From assembly GCA_948567375.1 (NCBI GenBank), contig OX419761.1, forward strand, positions 19,568,243 through 19,632,242: a DNA stretch of 64,000 nucleotides, in the 5' to 3' direction. A program made the position numbers and the translations under genes. The notes beneath the pieces were generated by a model. It was not told the DNA's origin and ran no database searches. It saw only the letters and a program-made list of their open reading frames with translations. The stretch comes from Lunularia cruciata. Its lineage: Eukaryota; Streptophyta; Marchantiopsida; Lunulariales; Lunulariaceae. Each line of letters begins with the position of its first letter. Position 1 is the stretch's first letter. Of the stretch, positions 11,140-22,876 are shown piece after piece.

Positions 11140-12560
11140 TGCATAAGAAGCCCTTATGGGTATCAAAGGTATTCTAGACCATTGGAAAGTCATCCTTCTT
11201 CAAAAATTCAAATGACTACTCAACCTTCCTACATTTTATGATGAATTTATCATAGATGATCCATAATTCTTGTGTCATCACAATTTTAACCTCCTTGTTC
11301 ACTTCAAATCCAAATTAATCATTACATATATGGACAAGTACCCTAAAAATCTTGTTTTTGTTTGCATACAATTCTATATCCAAACCTTATTTCATGAGCT
11401 CTATTCTCCCTCTGCTACTTACAAATAGATATAGATTCCTCAACCTAGCTTTTATTTTCTCACGATGACTTTAACTCTACTAATTGTTTTTGCAACTTGA
11501 AGGATGCCAATAGATTCCCCTCTTTTGTTGTCCTTGGAAATTCTACAAGTCCCTAGTAGTCCCTAGATTTCTTGGGCTGGATATTCTACTTTGCTTTTAG
11601 AGTTGTCTCATTGGTTGAGCTTCTTCTTCAAAGCATTGCTTCCTTTTGCTAATGATCTCTAGAGGGACGCTTTTTGTTGAGTAGGTATGGTAGTTGATGA
11701 GTGATGGATTTTTGATGATTCTTTGGGCATCTATCTTCTTCTTGATAAGGTGCAAAGGCTCCAAAAACCACTCTTTTCAGCTCCTCTTGGGCTTCTTTTT
11801 GGTCTGGCTTCCATCACCCTAGATAAATTTCTCTCCCAAAGCTTTGATTTTACCATCCTTTACACTAAAATTCACCTAGATGACCTCAAGTCTAGGTTGA
11901 CCACCCTCATTTTTTCCATTTTAAGTTACATTTGCTCTCAATAGGGAGTTCATATTGCTTGTCAAAAACTCTGCCTTGGACTTTAAATATAGATGGCTCA
12001 AAAGCAGAAATAATATTTTTACTTCTAAAAACACCTCAAGGTTTTGGCTACCAATGAGGACTCTCTTATTAGGTGGATGAAATTCTTATTTGATAACTTG
12101 TATATCACTTTTGGGAGTCAGCTTTCCCATCAAGTTGTAGGTATTCCCATGGGGACACATTTTTTCATCTTTGTGGCTAACTTGTACCTCTTTACCTATG
12201 AGTTGGATATCATCCACAAATTAGTAGATCTATAGGATATCAACCTTCTAGGTAAGTTATCTCACATTTGAAGATATGTTTATGATCTTCTTGTAGTTAG
12301 CTCTAGTGTTTCTAACTTTATGGACTTCATGTACAAGGATGGAGGAATCTATCCTAAGTTATTCTACAAGTTAGTACAAACTCACTTTGGCACCCATTGT
12401 AATTACCTTGATTGTAGAATTTCTCAAGACAATTTGAACATATTTTTCTCTATTTTATGATAAGAAATAGCTTCCTCACTATGCTAACATTAAGACCATC
12501 TCATTACCTCATGTTATCCCTAACATTTCCTCTACTTGTAAATTGGGAATCATCAAATCG
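11140..12560 (+). pseudogene. Penelope-like reverse transcriptase (broken)
   Basis: In order along the plus strand: a DK-box-like segment (YMDKYPKNLVFVCIQFY) near 11330; the finger motif DFTILYTKIHLDDLK near 11845-11890; NEDSLIRWMKFLFDNLYITF near 12047-12105; the hallmark GIPMGT at 12140-12157, followed by ANLYLFTYE; and RYVYDLLVV near 12270, where this family normally has an Asp pair, so the catalytic box is damaged. After it comes YLDCRIS, the usual thumb-proximal motif. Stops and frameshifts interrupt the region. The enzyme would prime reverse transcription on a nicked target; this copy is inactive. An RT of another class is less likely because of the GIPMGT and LYTxI combination. Confidence 0.65.
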
Positions 12561-12794
12561 TAATGTGTCAAATACAAGAGAGTTTGTAATAACAAAAAAT
12601 CTTAACTTACAATTAGCATGAAACTTATTGATAATTTTTTAGTGGCAAATTTTCCTCTACATCTCATTCACAATAAGTTTCACATTGTCTTTCAACATGA
12701 AAAGGACATCCATGGTTATCATGGCCTCAATATCTACAAGGATCTGAGAAACTTTGTCTTCTCTAATAGGTGGGGAGCTCTAGTCCAAGCACAC

Positions 12795-13308
12795 CAATAG
12801 TTACATGTGCAACCTTGTAGGAGTTTGTCTCCAATGCAACTTTTCTTCCAGTCCATTAAGTGCTCACATGTTTTATTACCCCTTTTGTTGATTAGTTGAC
12901 ATGTGGACCCACCTTAACCTTAAGCTCCTCTCCTTCATAGTTCCCAAGGCCTCTTTAAGCACTCAAGGCACTCCTTCTCCCAAGGCACTCATTCTCTTGG
13001 ATACCCTTTCCTCTCCACTCCTCTACTTTCTTGGGTGTTTTTCTTTCCACACTTGGGTGCTTCTTGTTCTGCATTACTCTCTACTCATACTCTCTCCTTT
13101 TGATACTCAACCAAGTTTACTCCGTCTTGTCTTTTCCAACTCACTCCTCATTGGTTCATATGTTTGATCTCTCTTTTGCTATGTTACTACCTGATTTTTT
13201 ATTACTTGATTTTTTGTTTTGCATCATAAGTTAAACCTGCTAGGTTTTACTTGCTTCCAATACTAATTTATGTTGTCCTTTCAAGCATTTACAAGGTATG
13301 TCTCAAAT
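12795..13308 (+). repeat. Terminal repeat copy of the Penelope-like element
   Basis: The sequence from AGTTACATGTGCAACC at about 12795 to ACAAGGTATGTCTC near 13300 repeats the element start at 6390-6900 and matches 48697-49190. It directly follows the end of the RT region and stops where the uL14 pseudogene fragment begins. Confidence 0.6.
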
Positions 13309-13596
13309 CTACCTTTTTGGCACCATGGCTCATGCTAATGAACAATTACAACAAGCATGACCTTCTTTCTCAAGTCTTGCTTACCCTTCTTGACCATGAC
13401 CATAACCATGTCACCAAATGGCAGCGGCAAGAAGCCCGTTAAGGCAACCCTTCACTCCCTTCATAGAGATAACATACAAGTTCATGGCTCTAGTGTTATT
13501 GGCACAATTGACAATGGCACCAACAAGAAGAACTAATGACATAAAAAACTTGTTCTTGGAGGAACCTCCATGACCTGATCACATGAAACATTATGG
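13305..13596 (-). pseudogene. Unprocessed fragment of the uL14 (RPL23) gene
   Basis: Read on the minus strand, 13596 to about 13305 matches the end of intron 1 and most of exon 2 of the intact gene at 23233-23520. The intron tail (ATGTGATCAG) is kept just before the exon, so this is a DNA-level copy, not a retrocopy. Recognisable residues include VNCANNT and [12 protein letters not shown]. It has stops, a frameshift near the VGDMV region and missense changes, and lacks exons 1, 3 and 4. It lies about 10 kb from the intact gene in the opposite orientation and abuts the Penelope-like repeat. Confidence 0.85.
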
Positions 13597-13599
13597 GAG

Positions 13600-14620
13600 A
13601 TTCCAAAATACTTTTATGAAGTTTTGTATATTGTCATATAGATTATTACTAAGTTTTGACTAAATCAGTACAAGGTGTGGGCCAAAGGAAGAAAGTGTAA
13701 TGCTAGAGAGTTTTGGTCAATTTCTTTATTATTAGAAAACTCCATGTGAGGTGGTTCATAGGAAATAAGAGATGAAGTTTTCTATTGTCACACCAGAATG
13801 CATTAATTACACATAAGGGTTAATAAAGTGTCTGGTTTAGGTTACGGTAAATGTGCGGCAACTAGAATGGAGTGGAAACCAAAGGGGGCATAGGTGATGT
13901 ATGAGAACACAAATGAAATGTGCAAGGAGGACAAGAATGCATTGCATGAGGTGGACAAGTGGGACAAGACAAGAAAATTAATCACAAAGAGGGAAGATTA
14001 GGGTGAGTTGTGTCAAGGTAGGAAGGAGGAGTGAATTAGTTTAAAGTGCTATCTAAAATACTCAATTTCATTATTTAAAAATTCCTCTTCAACTAGTACA
14101 AGTTACAAAATGATTTCTCATCTTGTGAGCTTGTTCATGTGTAAAGAACAAAACATTCAGGTGAGAAGAGTAGAGCATGTAGACCAAGTGTTATTTTTGG
14201 TGATTCAAGAATCAAGCAAGGAGAATTGAGTGAGGAGAACCAAGTTGCATATAATATGCCAAGAGGGAGCACTCATGGAGAACTAACTAGAAACATTAGG
14301 AAATTTATATAATGGATTACACAATTAGATTTGGAGATCTCACCGCAAAGATTAGAAGATAAAGATGAATATGGAGAAGTAGATTTACATATTCTAGAAT
14401 TATTGATTAGTGGGTGGGAGTTTGCCTATATGGATAAATGCCTAAAACCTCTGAGTAACTTATTCTTGTAGTCAAGAATTTGTGATACAGTATTTTACAA
14501 ATCTAGATGTGAAGGCCTTTTGCCAGCTTACTAGAATGGACATTTGTTCATTTTCAACTTTAGTAGATTTGATAAAAATGCATAGCGTTTTCAAAAAACA
14601 CTACAACAAGAGCAAACACC
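13600..14620. other. Stretch without recognisable genes
   Basis: AT-rich and rich in stops on both strands, with no domain recognised. It may include the left flank of the Harbinger-like transposon, but no terminal inverted repeats were found by eye. Confidence 0.4.
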
Positions 14621-14629
14621 GATGTGGAT

Positions 14630-15609
14630 CAAAATAGCTCTTGATCTCAATAGATTTGGACATCATGGTAATGGAGCTTGTGTTGTGAGGAGGTTAAACA
14701 TTTAGAGCATTAGTGCAAGTTCAACAGTTGCCTTTACCAATAGAGTTATAACCACCATATTAGATTTGACGTGGAGTCAAGTTGCATGGCCTGCAAATAA
14801 GGAGAGGAGGAGGATATCAGCTATTTTTGCATAGAAAGGTTTCCTTAGTTGTGTTGGTTTGGTAGATGGAACATTGTTTCCTCTTGCTGCTTAACCCACA
14901 GTGGATAGAGAAATCTATTTCAATAAAAAGGGTCATATTTCATATCATATTCCATAAATGACCAAGTGATTTGTGATGATAAAAGGAGAATTAGACACTA
15001 GACCTGAGGTAAATGTTCTATATCTTTTTTGTTCAGTTTTGGTGCTAGTCTTTGTACATTTGCATGATTTTATTAAAGGCTAGATCTGATTTGTTTATTT
15101 GCAAGAATGCAAAGGTCATGTCATAATTTACACATCTGAAAAAATCATCAATGTGGAACGATTTGAACCAGAGAGGAAGTGTCGTAATTTTGAGGCCAAA
15201 GAGTACCTTTTAGGGGATTTTGGTTATGTACTCATGCATCACCTAGTCCATACTTTCAAGTAGGCTCAAATGGAGGACAAGAAAGAGTTCAACAAATATT
15301 TGGGCAAAGGCAAGGGTATAAATGAGCATTGTATAAGAGTATTGAGAGTTAGCTATCATTCTCTTTGTGAGCTTAGAATGCAACTTAATGAGAATAGTAG
15401 AAATGCTTATTTGTTTTAGTTTGTATTCTTTTACATAACTTTTAACTAATAGTTTTGATGTTTGGTCAAAAGACAATGGAGGATTTATTGAGGAAAGCCA
15501 AATAGATTTAGATATGTCTTTTAATGGAATAGAGCTCAATAGAGAAGAAAGAAGGTCAAGGGTGATGCAACAATGCATTGATCACCATGTCAATCATATA
15601 CTAGAATGA
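14630..15609 (+). pseudogene. PIF/Harbinger (HARBI1-like) DDE transposase relic
   Basis: One reading frame from 14645 to about 15009 gives RFGHHGNGACVVRRLNI, then SQVAWPA, then SCVGLVDGTLFPLAA near 14850, and DREIYFNKKGHISYHI. This is the HARBI1 order of a helix-turn-helix-like region followed by the first catalytic Asp in the VDGT box and a YxNKKG segment. After a possible intron or insertion (about 15010-15115) the frame continues with EAKEYLLGDFGY near 15200, where the YLLGD box normally supplies the second Asp, then EFNKYL and a basic C-terminal region ending near 15609. There are several in-frame stops, so it is inactive. Such transposases normally act with a Myb/trihelix-like partner; a possible one is at 20385-21548. 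Confidence 0.75.
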
Positions 15610-15619
15610 AATGGGATTA

Positions 15620-17689
15620 TGTTTCTCTATAATAAAAACATCATTCTCTTCAAATGCTTCATATCAAATTCTTCATATCTTATTGTAAGTAATATTTACA
15701 CTATTTTTTCCATAGCTTTTAAAAAATTGTCATATGTTGTTGCCTTGACACAAACACCCAATTTTTTGGTAAACTCAAAACTAGACAGTGTTAGGTGACA
15801 CCCAATGTGCTTTGGTGATGTAGGATGATGCTTGCTTGTAGATGTTAATGGACACTCAAAGTCGCTAGCCATAGGGTTACATTCAGATTTTGCATGTTAG
15901 CACCATGTGGCGCTTGTCTCCACTCAATGGTGCCCGTCTTGTTGCCATGCAATGGTGCTCGGTGTCGCTAAGAGGAGAAAAATTAAGAACATATTTGGAT
16001 TTTGCATGTTGGTGCTCCATGACACTCATCTTTGCTTGATGGTGCCCATCTTATCACCATGTAGTGATGCTATGTGGCATTGGGAAGCACAAGTTATCTT
16101 AAATAATGGTCACATGTGCCCATTGGCAATGTGGTATGCCACATGTTGATGTTGGTTGATGCTCATGATTCTATATTTTTCTCCTTGTATTTGGGCTAAC
16201 TTTGTTGAAATTCAAATATAGTGAGTTCTTTTATAGATATATTTTGTCATGTGGAAGCCTATATACCTCCCCCTTGCAGATGTATATCACATTTCTTGAA
16301 TTAAGTAGTTCATGGGAGTTTTGGGAAGGAATTTTTTGCACATCAGCTTAGTGGGTTTTCAAGGAGAAGAGTTGAGTGAAAGAGTTTAGCAATTTGTAGT
16401 TTCCAAAGAGTGTACTCGTTTGAAGCAATTTTTGGGCTAAACAAGGAGGTTCAAGAGTGGTGGTGTTCAAGATAGATTTGTATTTTGAGACTTTAGGACC
16501 AAAAAATGAGCATATTTCAAAATTGATTTCAAAACTAAGCATATTTCAAAACTAAGCAGAAGGAGAAGAGAGGGTTTGAGACCTATTTCAAGGGGAGAAA
16601 TAGTTTTTGAACAAAGTGAGAGGTGAGAGGAGAGCAAGAAGCAAAGAGTACAACAATTTTGAGGATCAAATTCACTCATTTGAGCTTCACTCATTCTCCA
16701 TGGTAGAAATTTGGGGTTACAAGAAGATTATCGATGGTGAAGACATAAGGAAGACATAGAAGGAGATTGGATAATTGGATTACACACCATTCAACACCCA
16801 ACCAACTTCATCAAATGGTGCTGGTTTGATAAGCATCAAATTTGAATTGTTGTATCTAGAATCAAGGAGGTAGATCTAGATGTAATCTGCCTCAAAATCA
16901 CCCTTTGCCTACACTACCCACTTCTAGAGGTATTTCTATTTCTTTCCTCATTTATTTTCTACATTTTTCTCTTTAGTTTTTGCTTTCCCTTTTAACTTTC
17001 ATGTTTAGCACCTACGGGTTGGTTTGGGTATGCCCAACACCGCATGAGTCTATCTCATAGTACCTCCCTATGTCACTTTGTGCCTCCTTGTGTTGATGAG
17101 CATCAACATGCAAAACCCTAACTTTGTCATATAGCATTGAAGGGCAGCAACCAATGCCGCCTCCTCATTTTTATTTCCTTGTCCTATAGCGGTGCATATT
17201 TGGTAGTGCCAATGGGCACTGACCTACATCACTAGGTGTCACTTTGCCCTATGTTTAGTGCCATAACACCTATTTGCCAATGTTGGTAGGCATCATCCCA
17301 TGGCAATTTAACTTGATTTCCATGTCCCAAAGCGGTGATGAGTGGCATTCATTGTCTTTTTCTTGTACAAGAGCATCTTTGTGCAATGACGAACATCATT
17401 AGGGTTTTGGAATGAGGGTTAAGTTATTCTGGTTTGTGGTTTTTTCAGGTTCATCCATGTACTGAGTTTGTGAGTTCTTGGGACAAGAATTCATGCATAG
17501 GTTTGGTCAAGGGAAGGTAGTTTCAATTCACTATGGATGTAGTTAGAGAGGTACTTGCAATGCCAAGGAAGAGGACACCAAGGAAGAGGACTATTTCCTT
17601 ACATAGTTGTTTTAGGTTGGTTTCCCCAAAGAGATAGGGTTGCAAGGAGATATTTGGCAAGGCAATGTGTGTATCATACTTTTAGTACT
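15620..17689. other. Stretch without recognisable genes; short local repeats
   Basis: No domain was recognised in any frame. It contains repeated 'tggtgcc/gtgccc' words between 15900 and 17350, a short direct repeat AGCATATTTCAAAA around 16508-16556, and two adjacent 15-base units CCAAGGAAGAGGACA at 17562-17591. It may be an old LTR or a non-coding part of an unknown element. Confidence 0.4.
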
Positions 17690-18091
17690 TTATTCTAATT
17701 GAGGGGTGCACTTGTGGCACCAACTATTTGGCCCAAGATTGTACATGGGCATTTGGTTCTCAACACCAAGACAAAGTCGAGGAGATTTTGTGTGGAGGAT
17801 TATGATTGGGTGGAGTTGGCATTTTGAGCTATTATGGCAAAGGTGGGTAGTTTGCAAAGCCAATTGAGGAGACCTAAGGAGCATAGGTTCAAAGTCACCT
17901 TCCTTGGGCAGATACTTACTCAACTCTTTGTGGAGAAAGATTTCAATCCTAAGGAGGAAGTGATATACTTGAATGATGGAGAGGGAGGAGATTATACATG
18001 ATGAAGAGGATGATGATGATTATGAGGATGTAGAAAGTGAGGATGAAGACAAGAGTGCTAATGATGAGGAGGATGAGGACAGTGAGTGATT
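17690..18091 (+). pseudogene. Degenerate reading frame with acidic C-terminal tail, function unknown
   Basis: A coherent frame with a few stops gives KIVHGHLVLNTKTKSRRFCV and later HRFKVTFLGQILTQLFVE. It ends in a highly acidic run (DDDDYEDVESEDED, then NDEEDEDSE) stopping near 18090. I do not recognise the family. The acidic tail is simple-sequence-like (GAT/GAG codons) and may inflate the impression of coding. Confidence 0.35.
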
Positions 18092-18375
18092 GCTTAGATT
18101 TGAGTTTTGGCATATTTGAATGTTTTCATTGTTTGAATACATACAAAGTTCTATTGTACATACCATTATTGGATTTAATAAATGAGTTACTTTAAAATGC
18201 CTTAATTAATGAACTTGTGTATTTATTTGATTCAAAGTGAGGTTTATTTGATGTATGACTAAATGTACCACTTTTGAATAAGTGTTCAATAGATTTGTGT
18301 TGAGACACATGCCTTACTAGTAGTGAGGTTATTGAGTGATAGTTATAGGGAGAGTTCCTTCTCCATCTTCATCCT

Positions 18376-20050
18376 TTGAGATTAGCTCCCTCTCCTTCTT
18401 CTTCACCTTCACTCCTTTCTTTGTCTATGGAGGGGGCACCTCACCTCACTCCCTTTAGAGTACCTTCACCTTCTTCTTGTTTTTTTGATATCATGTGTGT
18501 TTTAGATGATTATATTCAAGTGGTTGAGGAGGAAAAGAGACTTTTGGTTGAGCGCAAGAGTAGATTGAAGAGTGTAGAGGAGCAAGAAATATTAGTGCTT
18601 GAGCACAAGACTAGATTGGAGAGTGTAGAGGAGCAAGAAAGATTAGTGCTTGAGTGCAAGAGTAGATTAGAGATCTTTGAGAGAAAGGTAGATTGTTAGT
18701 AGAGAGAGAGATATTCCTTTGTAAGCGAGAGTATACTCTTGCTGCAAAGGAGGAGAGGCATCTGACCTTTATTACTTATGATATGGAGAGAAAGTAGAGA
18801 TTAGTTAACTTGGACCTGGACATCTTAGTGTAGCTACCATAGCAAAGGGGTATAGGTTCCAATTTCAAAATCAAGCACGTGAGTTAGCGTTTGTTATGGA
18901 GAGGTGCAAGAGTACATATGCTCAAGTAGAGGAGAGTGAGAGTAGCCTAGCTCAAGTGAGAGCTAGCATGGCATATCTTGGACCAAGACTCCATATTATT
19001 GCTTGCCAGACCTATACCCATAGTGAGATGTAGATCTAGAGCCATTCCACCCTTGTGATAGATGCCACCCATGTATTACCCCACAATGTTATGACTCAAG
19101 AGACCCATAATTTTGTGTCCCATTCCTTACCTCATAGTGTGGAGACTTAAGAGACTCAAATTGAGGTTAGAGAGAGGCTTACTCTAGCAAGAGAGCATAT
19201 TCCATATATTTTCTTTCTAGGTTTCTTGTGAAAGAAGATTATTGTTGGATGACTATTGTGTGATTATTGTGGATGTTACTTGTTTGGCATCATTATGGGT
19301 TTGTGGTGCTACTAGTTTCCATGCACAAGAGAGTTGGATAACCAGGCATCATTGGTGCCTTCACACACAGTTAGGGCCTATAAGGTGGGTATCACATCTT
19401 GGTATGTGGCATTTCATCTAGTTTTGTTTGCTACACTTTGAGGTTATCTTGTAGAGAGATCTTACTCCGGATGGAGTGGAGTGGTTATTATGGAGCTTGT
19501 GATAGTGGTTGGAACTCCCAAAGGGAGTTCACATTGGGTCTTGCCTCATGAATTGTTTGTGTTCTATAAATGTCTAATGAGATTTTGAGTTTAGAGGACT
19601 TAAGAGTTAGATCATATGAGCATCTCACTTCATTAGGGTTACTTCTTCATGATCTTTTGATCCTGGAAAGAACCATCAACATGGTGCTATCCACCCTACC
19701 CAATTCCATCCTTATAGGGTAGAGAGGGCATCATATACTTGGTCATTTGACCATTTGATGAGGACTTTGGATAAATTTGTCCATGATGATAGGCCTATTG
19801 TTAGTTGGGAAAAAGAGGACTGGACATTTGATAGATTGAGTTCTTATAGTAGTAACCTATATTCTCTTCTTGCTAGCAATATTTGGTAGTGAGACTTGGA
19901 TAAGAGCGAGTGGCTCCTTTGGTGCTCATTGAGTCCATTTAGGATTCAACATCATGTATACCATTGTGGACTTGAGGACGCAATAGTAGCACTTAGACAC
20001 CATGTTACATATCCTTCTTCTTCTTCACCTCCTTCTCCTCTACCATAGTG
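18376..20050 (+). pseudogene. Broken gene with a tandemly repeated coiled-coil segment, function unknown
   Basis: The open frame 18376-18699 has a Ser/Pro-rich start and then tandem copies of a 17-residue charged unit (KSRLKSVEEQEILVLE and variants; 51-base period, about 18550-18672), which should form a coiled coil. Further pieces continue in shifted frames to about 20050, including SYTWSFDHLMRTLDKFVHDD and IVSWEKEDWTFDRLSSYSS near 19720-19860. The order and spacing suggest one degraded gene, but I do not recognise it. The codon pattern resembles nearby transposon genes rather than the uL14 gene. Confidence 0.35.
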
Positions 20051-20384
20051 ACAAGTTTTAGTGGCTCCACATTTATATACATCTTATATACATTTATACA
20101 CATCTTATGTCCAACACATTTTCTCAATTTCTCCTTGTCAAACTCTCATATCTATTTTCATGTGTTTGTACTGGGTGTTGGCAATGAGCATTGATGAGCA
20201 AAAATCAACCAATTAAAAATAAAGTCTTAATCAAGTTCCTTAAACTCATCTTTATGATAATCATATTGAGGTTACATTGTGGTATTCTATTTGCTATCAA
20301 TAGAGTATGATGAATTTGGAATGGGATATTGAACTTGAGTGAGCACTTTGAATATTGGCTTATTTCCCTGAGATATTTTGCTAC

Positions 20385-21548
20385 CTACAAGACACTCACT
20401 TTGATTTCATGAGTGAACTTTGATTCTAAACTCTTCTCCTTAAATCTATGTTTGTTTGCCCTAGCTTTTGTTTTATTTGCATTAAATTTCTTCTCAATTT
20501 CAACTTTCATTTTCTTTGTCTCTAATTTAACATCCTCGTCTTCTATTTCTATCAATGTTTTCTCTCTTTTCCTCATGTTGGTGGCTTCTAGTTTACCTTG
20601 TTGTACCTTCTCCTTGGATTCTATAGTATTTGACTTCAACATGGTAAGTTTGTCTAAATCATGAGATAATGACATACTAGGTGACATCCGTGATACTTTA
20701 CTAATATTCCACCTTTTCTCCTCTTTAGGTCATGTTCTCCTTCTTGGTCAAGGAAAGCGCACTTGGATCCATCCCTTGTAGAAGTTAAAGGAGGTGGTGT
20801 AACAGAAGGCGAGTCCTTTATTGGTGCAACAAATGGTTACTCATCCTTGGGTGATAGGATTCCATTGTCCATGTAAACACTTAATATACTTTCCACCCCT
20901 TGGGTGTTTGGGACAAATTGGGGAATGAGTCTAGAAGCACCACCTCGAAGGGAGATGAGAATTAAGAGCATTCCTTTGCACCTTCATGGACCTCCTTCAT
21001 GCCAACCTCACTCAAATTGGGATTTAAATCTCCCAAACTTACCATAGCAAGTAGACTAATGTTTGCTTTGTTCCCAAACATGGTTTCTATTCTAGGAAAA
21101 TGTGTGCACATTCCATTCAATTTACCTTCTATAGTTCTCTACCATCTGCCATATTCCTTCTCTATGAGACCTTCTCCCATAAACTTATTCTTAAGCTCCC
21201 GAGTTTCTTTGTATTGTTTCATGTACCTCAACCATTTCTTGTAAAGCTGGTCACATATCATAGAAGTAGGAAATCCTTGCTCCTCCTTGATCAAAATTAT
21301 TAACGCGGTCAATTCTGAATGGGCTTTTTGCAAATCATACCATGAATCTATGCAAAATGCTCAAGGTCCTCCAAATAATCCAATATTTGGCCATAATGGT
21401 GCGTTGCCATGTGAAATAGTTCATACTCTTTTGTTTTGCCAGGCACTAAAGAAGCCATGCTCACTAGTTCTCCAAATTTCATTAATAGTTGTTTAGGTTG
21501 CAATTGCAAATCCAAAAGCAAGTCTATAGATCTTGGATCTGTATCCAA
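20385..21548 (-). pseudogene. Degenerate gene, possible trihelix/Myb-like DNA-binding protein with coiled coil
   Basis: Three minus-strand frames lie in order: 21548-21348, 21333-21139 and 20687-20385. The middle frame includes MICDQLYKKWLRYMKQYKET and ends in W, loosely like the third helix of a trihelix (Myb/SANT-like) domain. The last frame is a Lys/Glu-rich helix (EKVQQGKLEATNMRKREKT), a likely coiled coil. Pieces are separated by stops. It may be the DNA-binding partner of the Harbinger-like transposase 5 kb away or an old host trihelix copy. Both the fold and the link are weakly supported. Confidence 0.3.
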
Positions 21549-22763
21549 AGGTGAGTCTCTTGCTTTGCAACAAGGTACTTGATCTCCCGTTGCTAAATTT
21601 TTGTTACCCTTTTGGAGTAAAATTCATAGAACACCCATCAATTTCTTGGTTGCAAGGAGGCGTGCAGATCATTTTCCATAACTCACTCTATCCTTTGTCG
21701 CGCTAATCTATGGAAATGAAACTACAAACAACCGTTTAGTTGATTGACAAAAGGAGCATTTGCACTCAGGATGGTGAAAGTGAGTTGAGAATTTGAATAG
21801 TCAAGAGTGTGCATTTTGGATCCGCAAAAATATCATAAATCAAGACCAACTCACCCATCCACGTAGCCATCCTCTCAAGAAACCACATCACCTTTTCTGA
21901 CCATCATTTATATCAATATGGCATTCCTTAACCTCCATATCCTCGCACCTAATTTTCATAAATGATTGCAACTTGGACCCTATAACTGAATTTACAAAGC
22001 GTTCATTTATTACTATCTCATCTCACTACAAGGTTCACTAAAAATAATTACGAAGGTTTTTATTTATCCTATAGACATCCATCAAATATATTTCAGAAAC
22101 CGCCTCATGTAAAGCACTAAAGCACTAAAACACTAAAACACTATCATCTCATATATCAAAGTTCTATACCATTTCCATTCGGGAATTCATGGCGTGCCGG
22201 GAATTTCACGAGTTTTCACTTACCTCTCTTCGACATCTTGGCTCACTTTTAGAAACCACATCCGCGCCACCTTCAACTAAAAGAAAAGGAGGATGGTCAC
22301 CGTGGGAGGTGCATGAGAGGAGAGGGAAGAGGGCTAAGGTAGGATATAATTTTCTAATGTTACCCGAGATGTGAATACCACCAAGCAAATATCATTTATC
22401 TCTTTAGAACTGAGAATTATAATCAACAAACTTAAAAATACATCTTCTTGACAATCTCGTCCATCTTTCTTACCTTTTAATTTTAACATCCTTAACTAGA
22501 TTATATACTCTAATATTTACGAAATTGAATGTAACACATTAGACTAGATTAATCTCCAAATATATACCTTTGATATGAATACCGATCTAAATAATATCAT
22601 TTCTATAAGATTTATTGTTAGATTTCCATGTTTCACAAGACACGCTACCTATGCCTTAGTAATAACAAAAGGTTAGTAAATTACAACATCCATGTAGAAC
22701 ACCTGAAAGATGGGAAAACCCCATCAAGCGAATCCATACTTGCCGAATCCATACATCCATAAT
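21549..22763. other. Intergenic stretch before the uL14 promoter
   Basis: No coding domain was recognised; the two antisense frames at 22189-22388 are mirror frames without known motifs. The region becomes GC-richer toward 22740 as the uL14 promoter begins. Confidence 0.4.
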
Positions 22764-22876
22764 CGGCCCGTAGCGCTCTCCGCTCTTAACGTAGGGTTAG
22801 GGTTTATCACCGAGTCTCTCGGCCCGTAGAGCTCCCCGCTCCTAACGTAGGGTTTAGGGTTTATCACCGAGTCTCT
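22764..22876 (+). promoter_or_regulatory. Duplicated telo-box promoter segment of the uL14 gene
   Basis: Two adjacent copies of a ~56-base unit (22764-22819 and 22820-22876) each carry a telo-box on the plus strand: TAGGGTTAGGGTTT at 22793-22806 and GTAGGGTTTAGGGTTT at 22848-22863. Telo-boxes are a known feature of plant ribosomal-protein gene promoters and drive growth-linked expression. They lie 260-330 bases upstream of the uL14 ATG. No TATA box was seen. Confidence 0.65.

Larger units (their letters stand above)
6387..13308 (+). mobile_element. Penelope-like retroelement, decayed, with its leading segment repeated after the RT
   Basis: A segment beginning near GTTACATGCACAACC at 6390 recurs at about 12795 just after the RT region, and again at about 48697. 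The RT relic (11140-12560) has motifs of Penelope-like elements, not LTR or LINE RTs: LYTKIHLDDLK, VVGIPMGT and ANLYLFTYE. Penelope-like elements typically carry such partial terminal repeats (pseudo-LTRs) from head-to-tail copying, so the 6390 and 12795 copies are read as one element's repeats. Elements of this class have been reported in conifers. No GIY-YIG nuclease was recognised. The 4 kb before the RT is pyrimidine-rich on the plus strand and looks non-coding. A B-family solo LTR (8511-9245) is inserted in it. Exact ends are uncertain. Confidence 0.55.

Noticed and set aside
13401-13442. Plus-strand frame end over the uL14 fragment as a separate small gene
   Set aside because: The sequence is the reverse complement of uL14 exon 2; the frame is a mirror.
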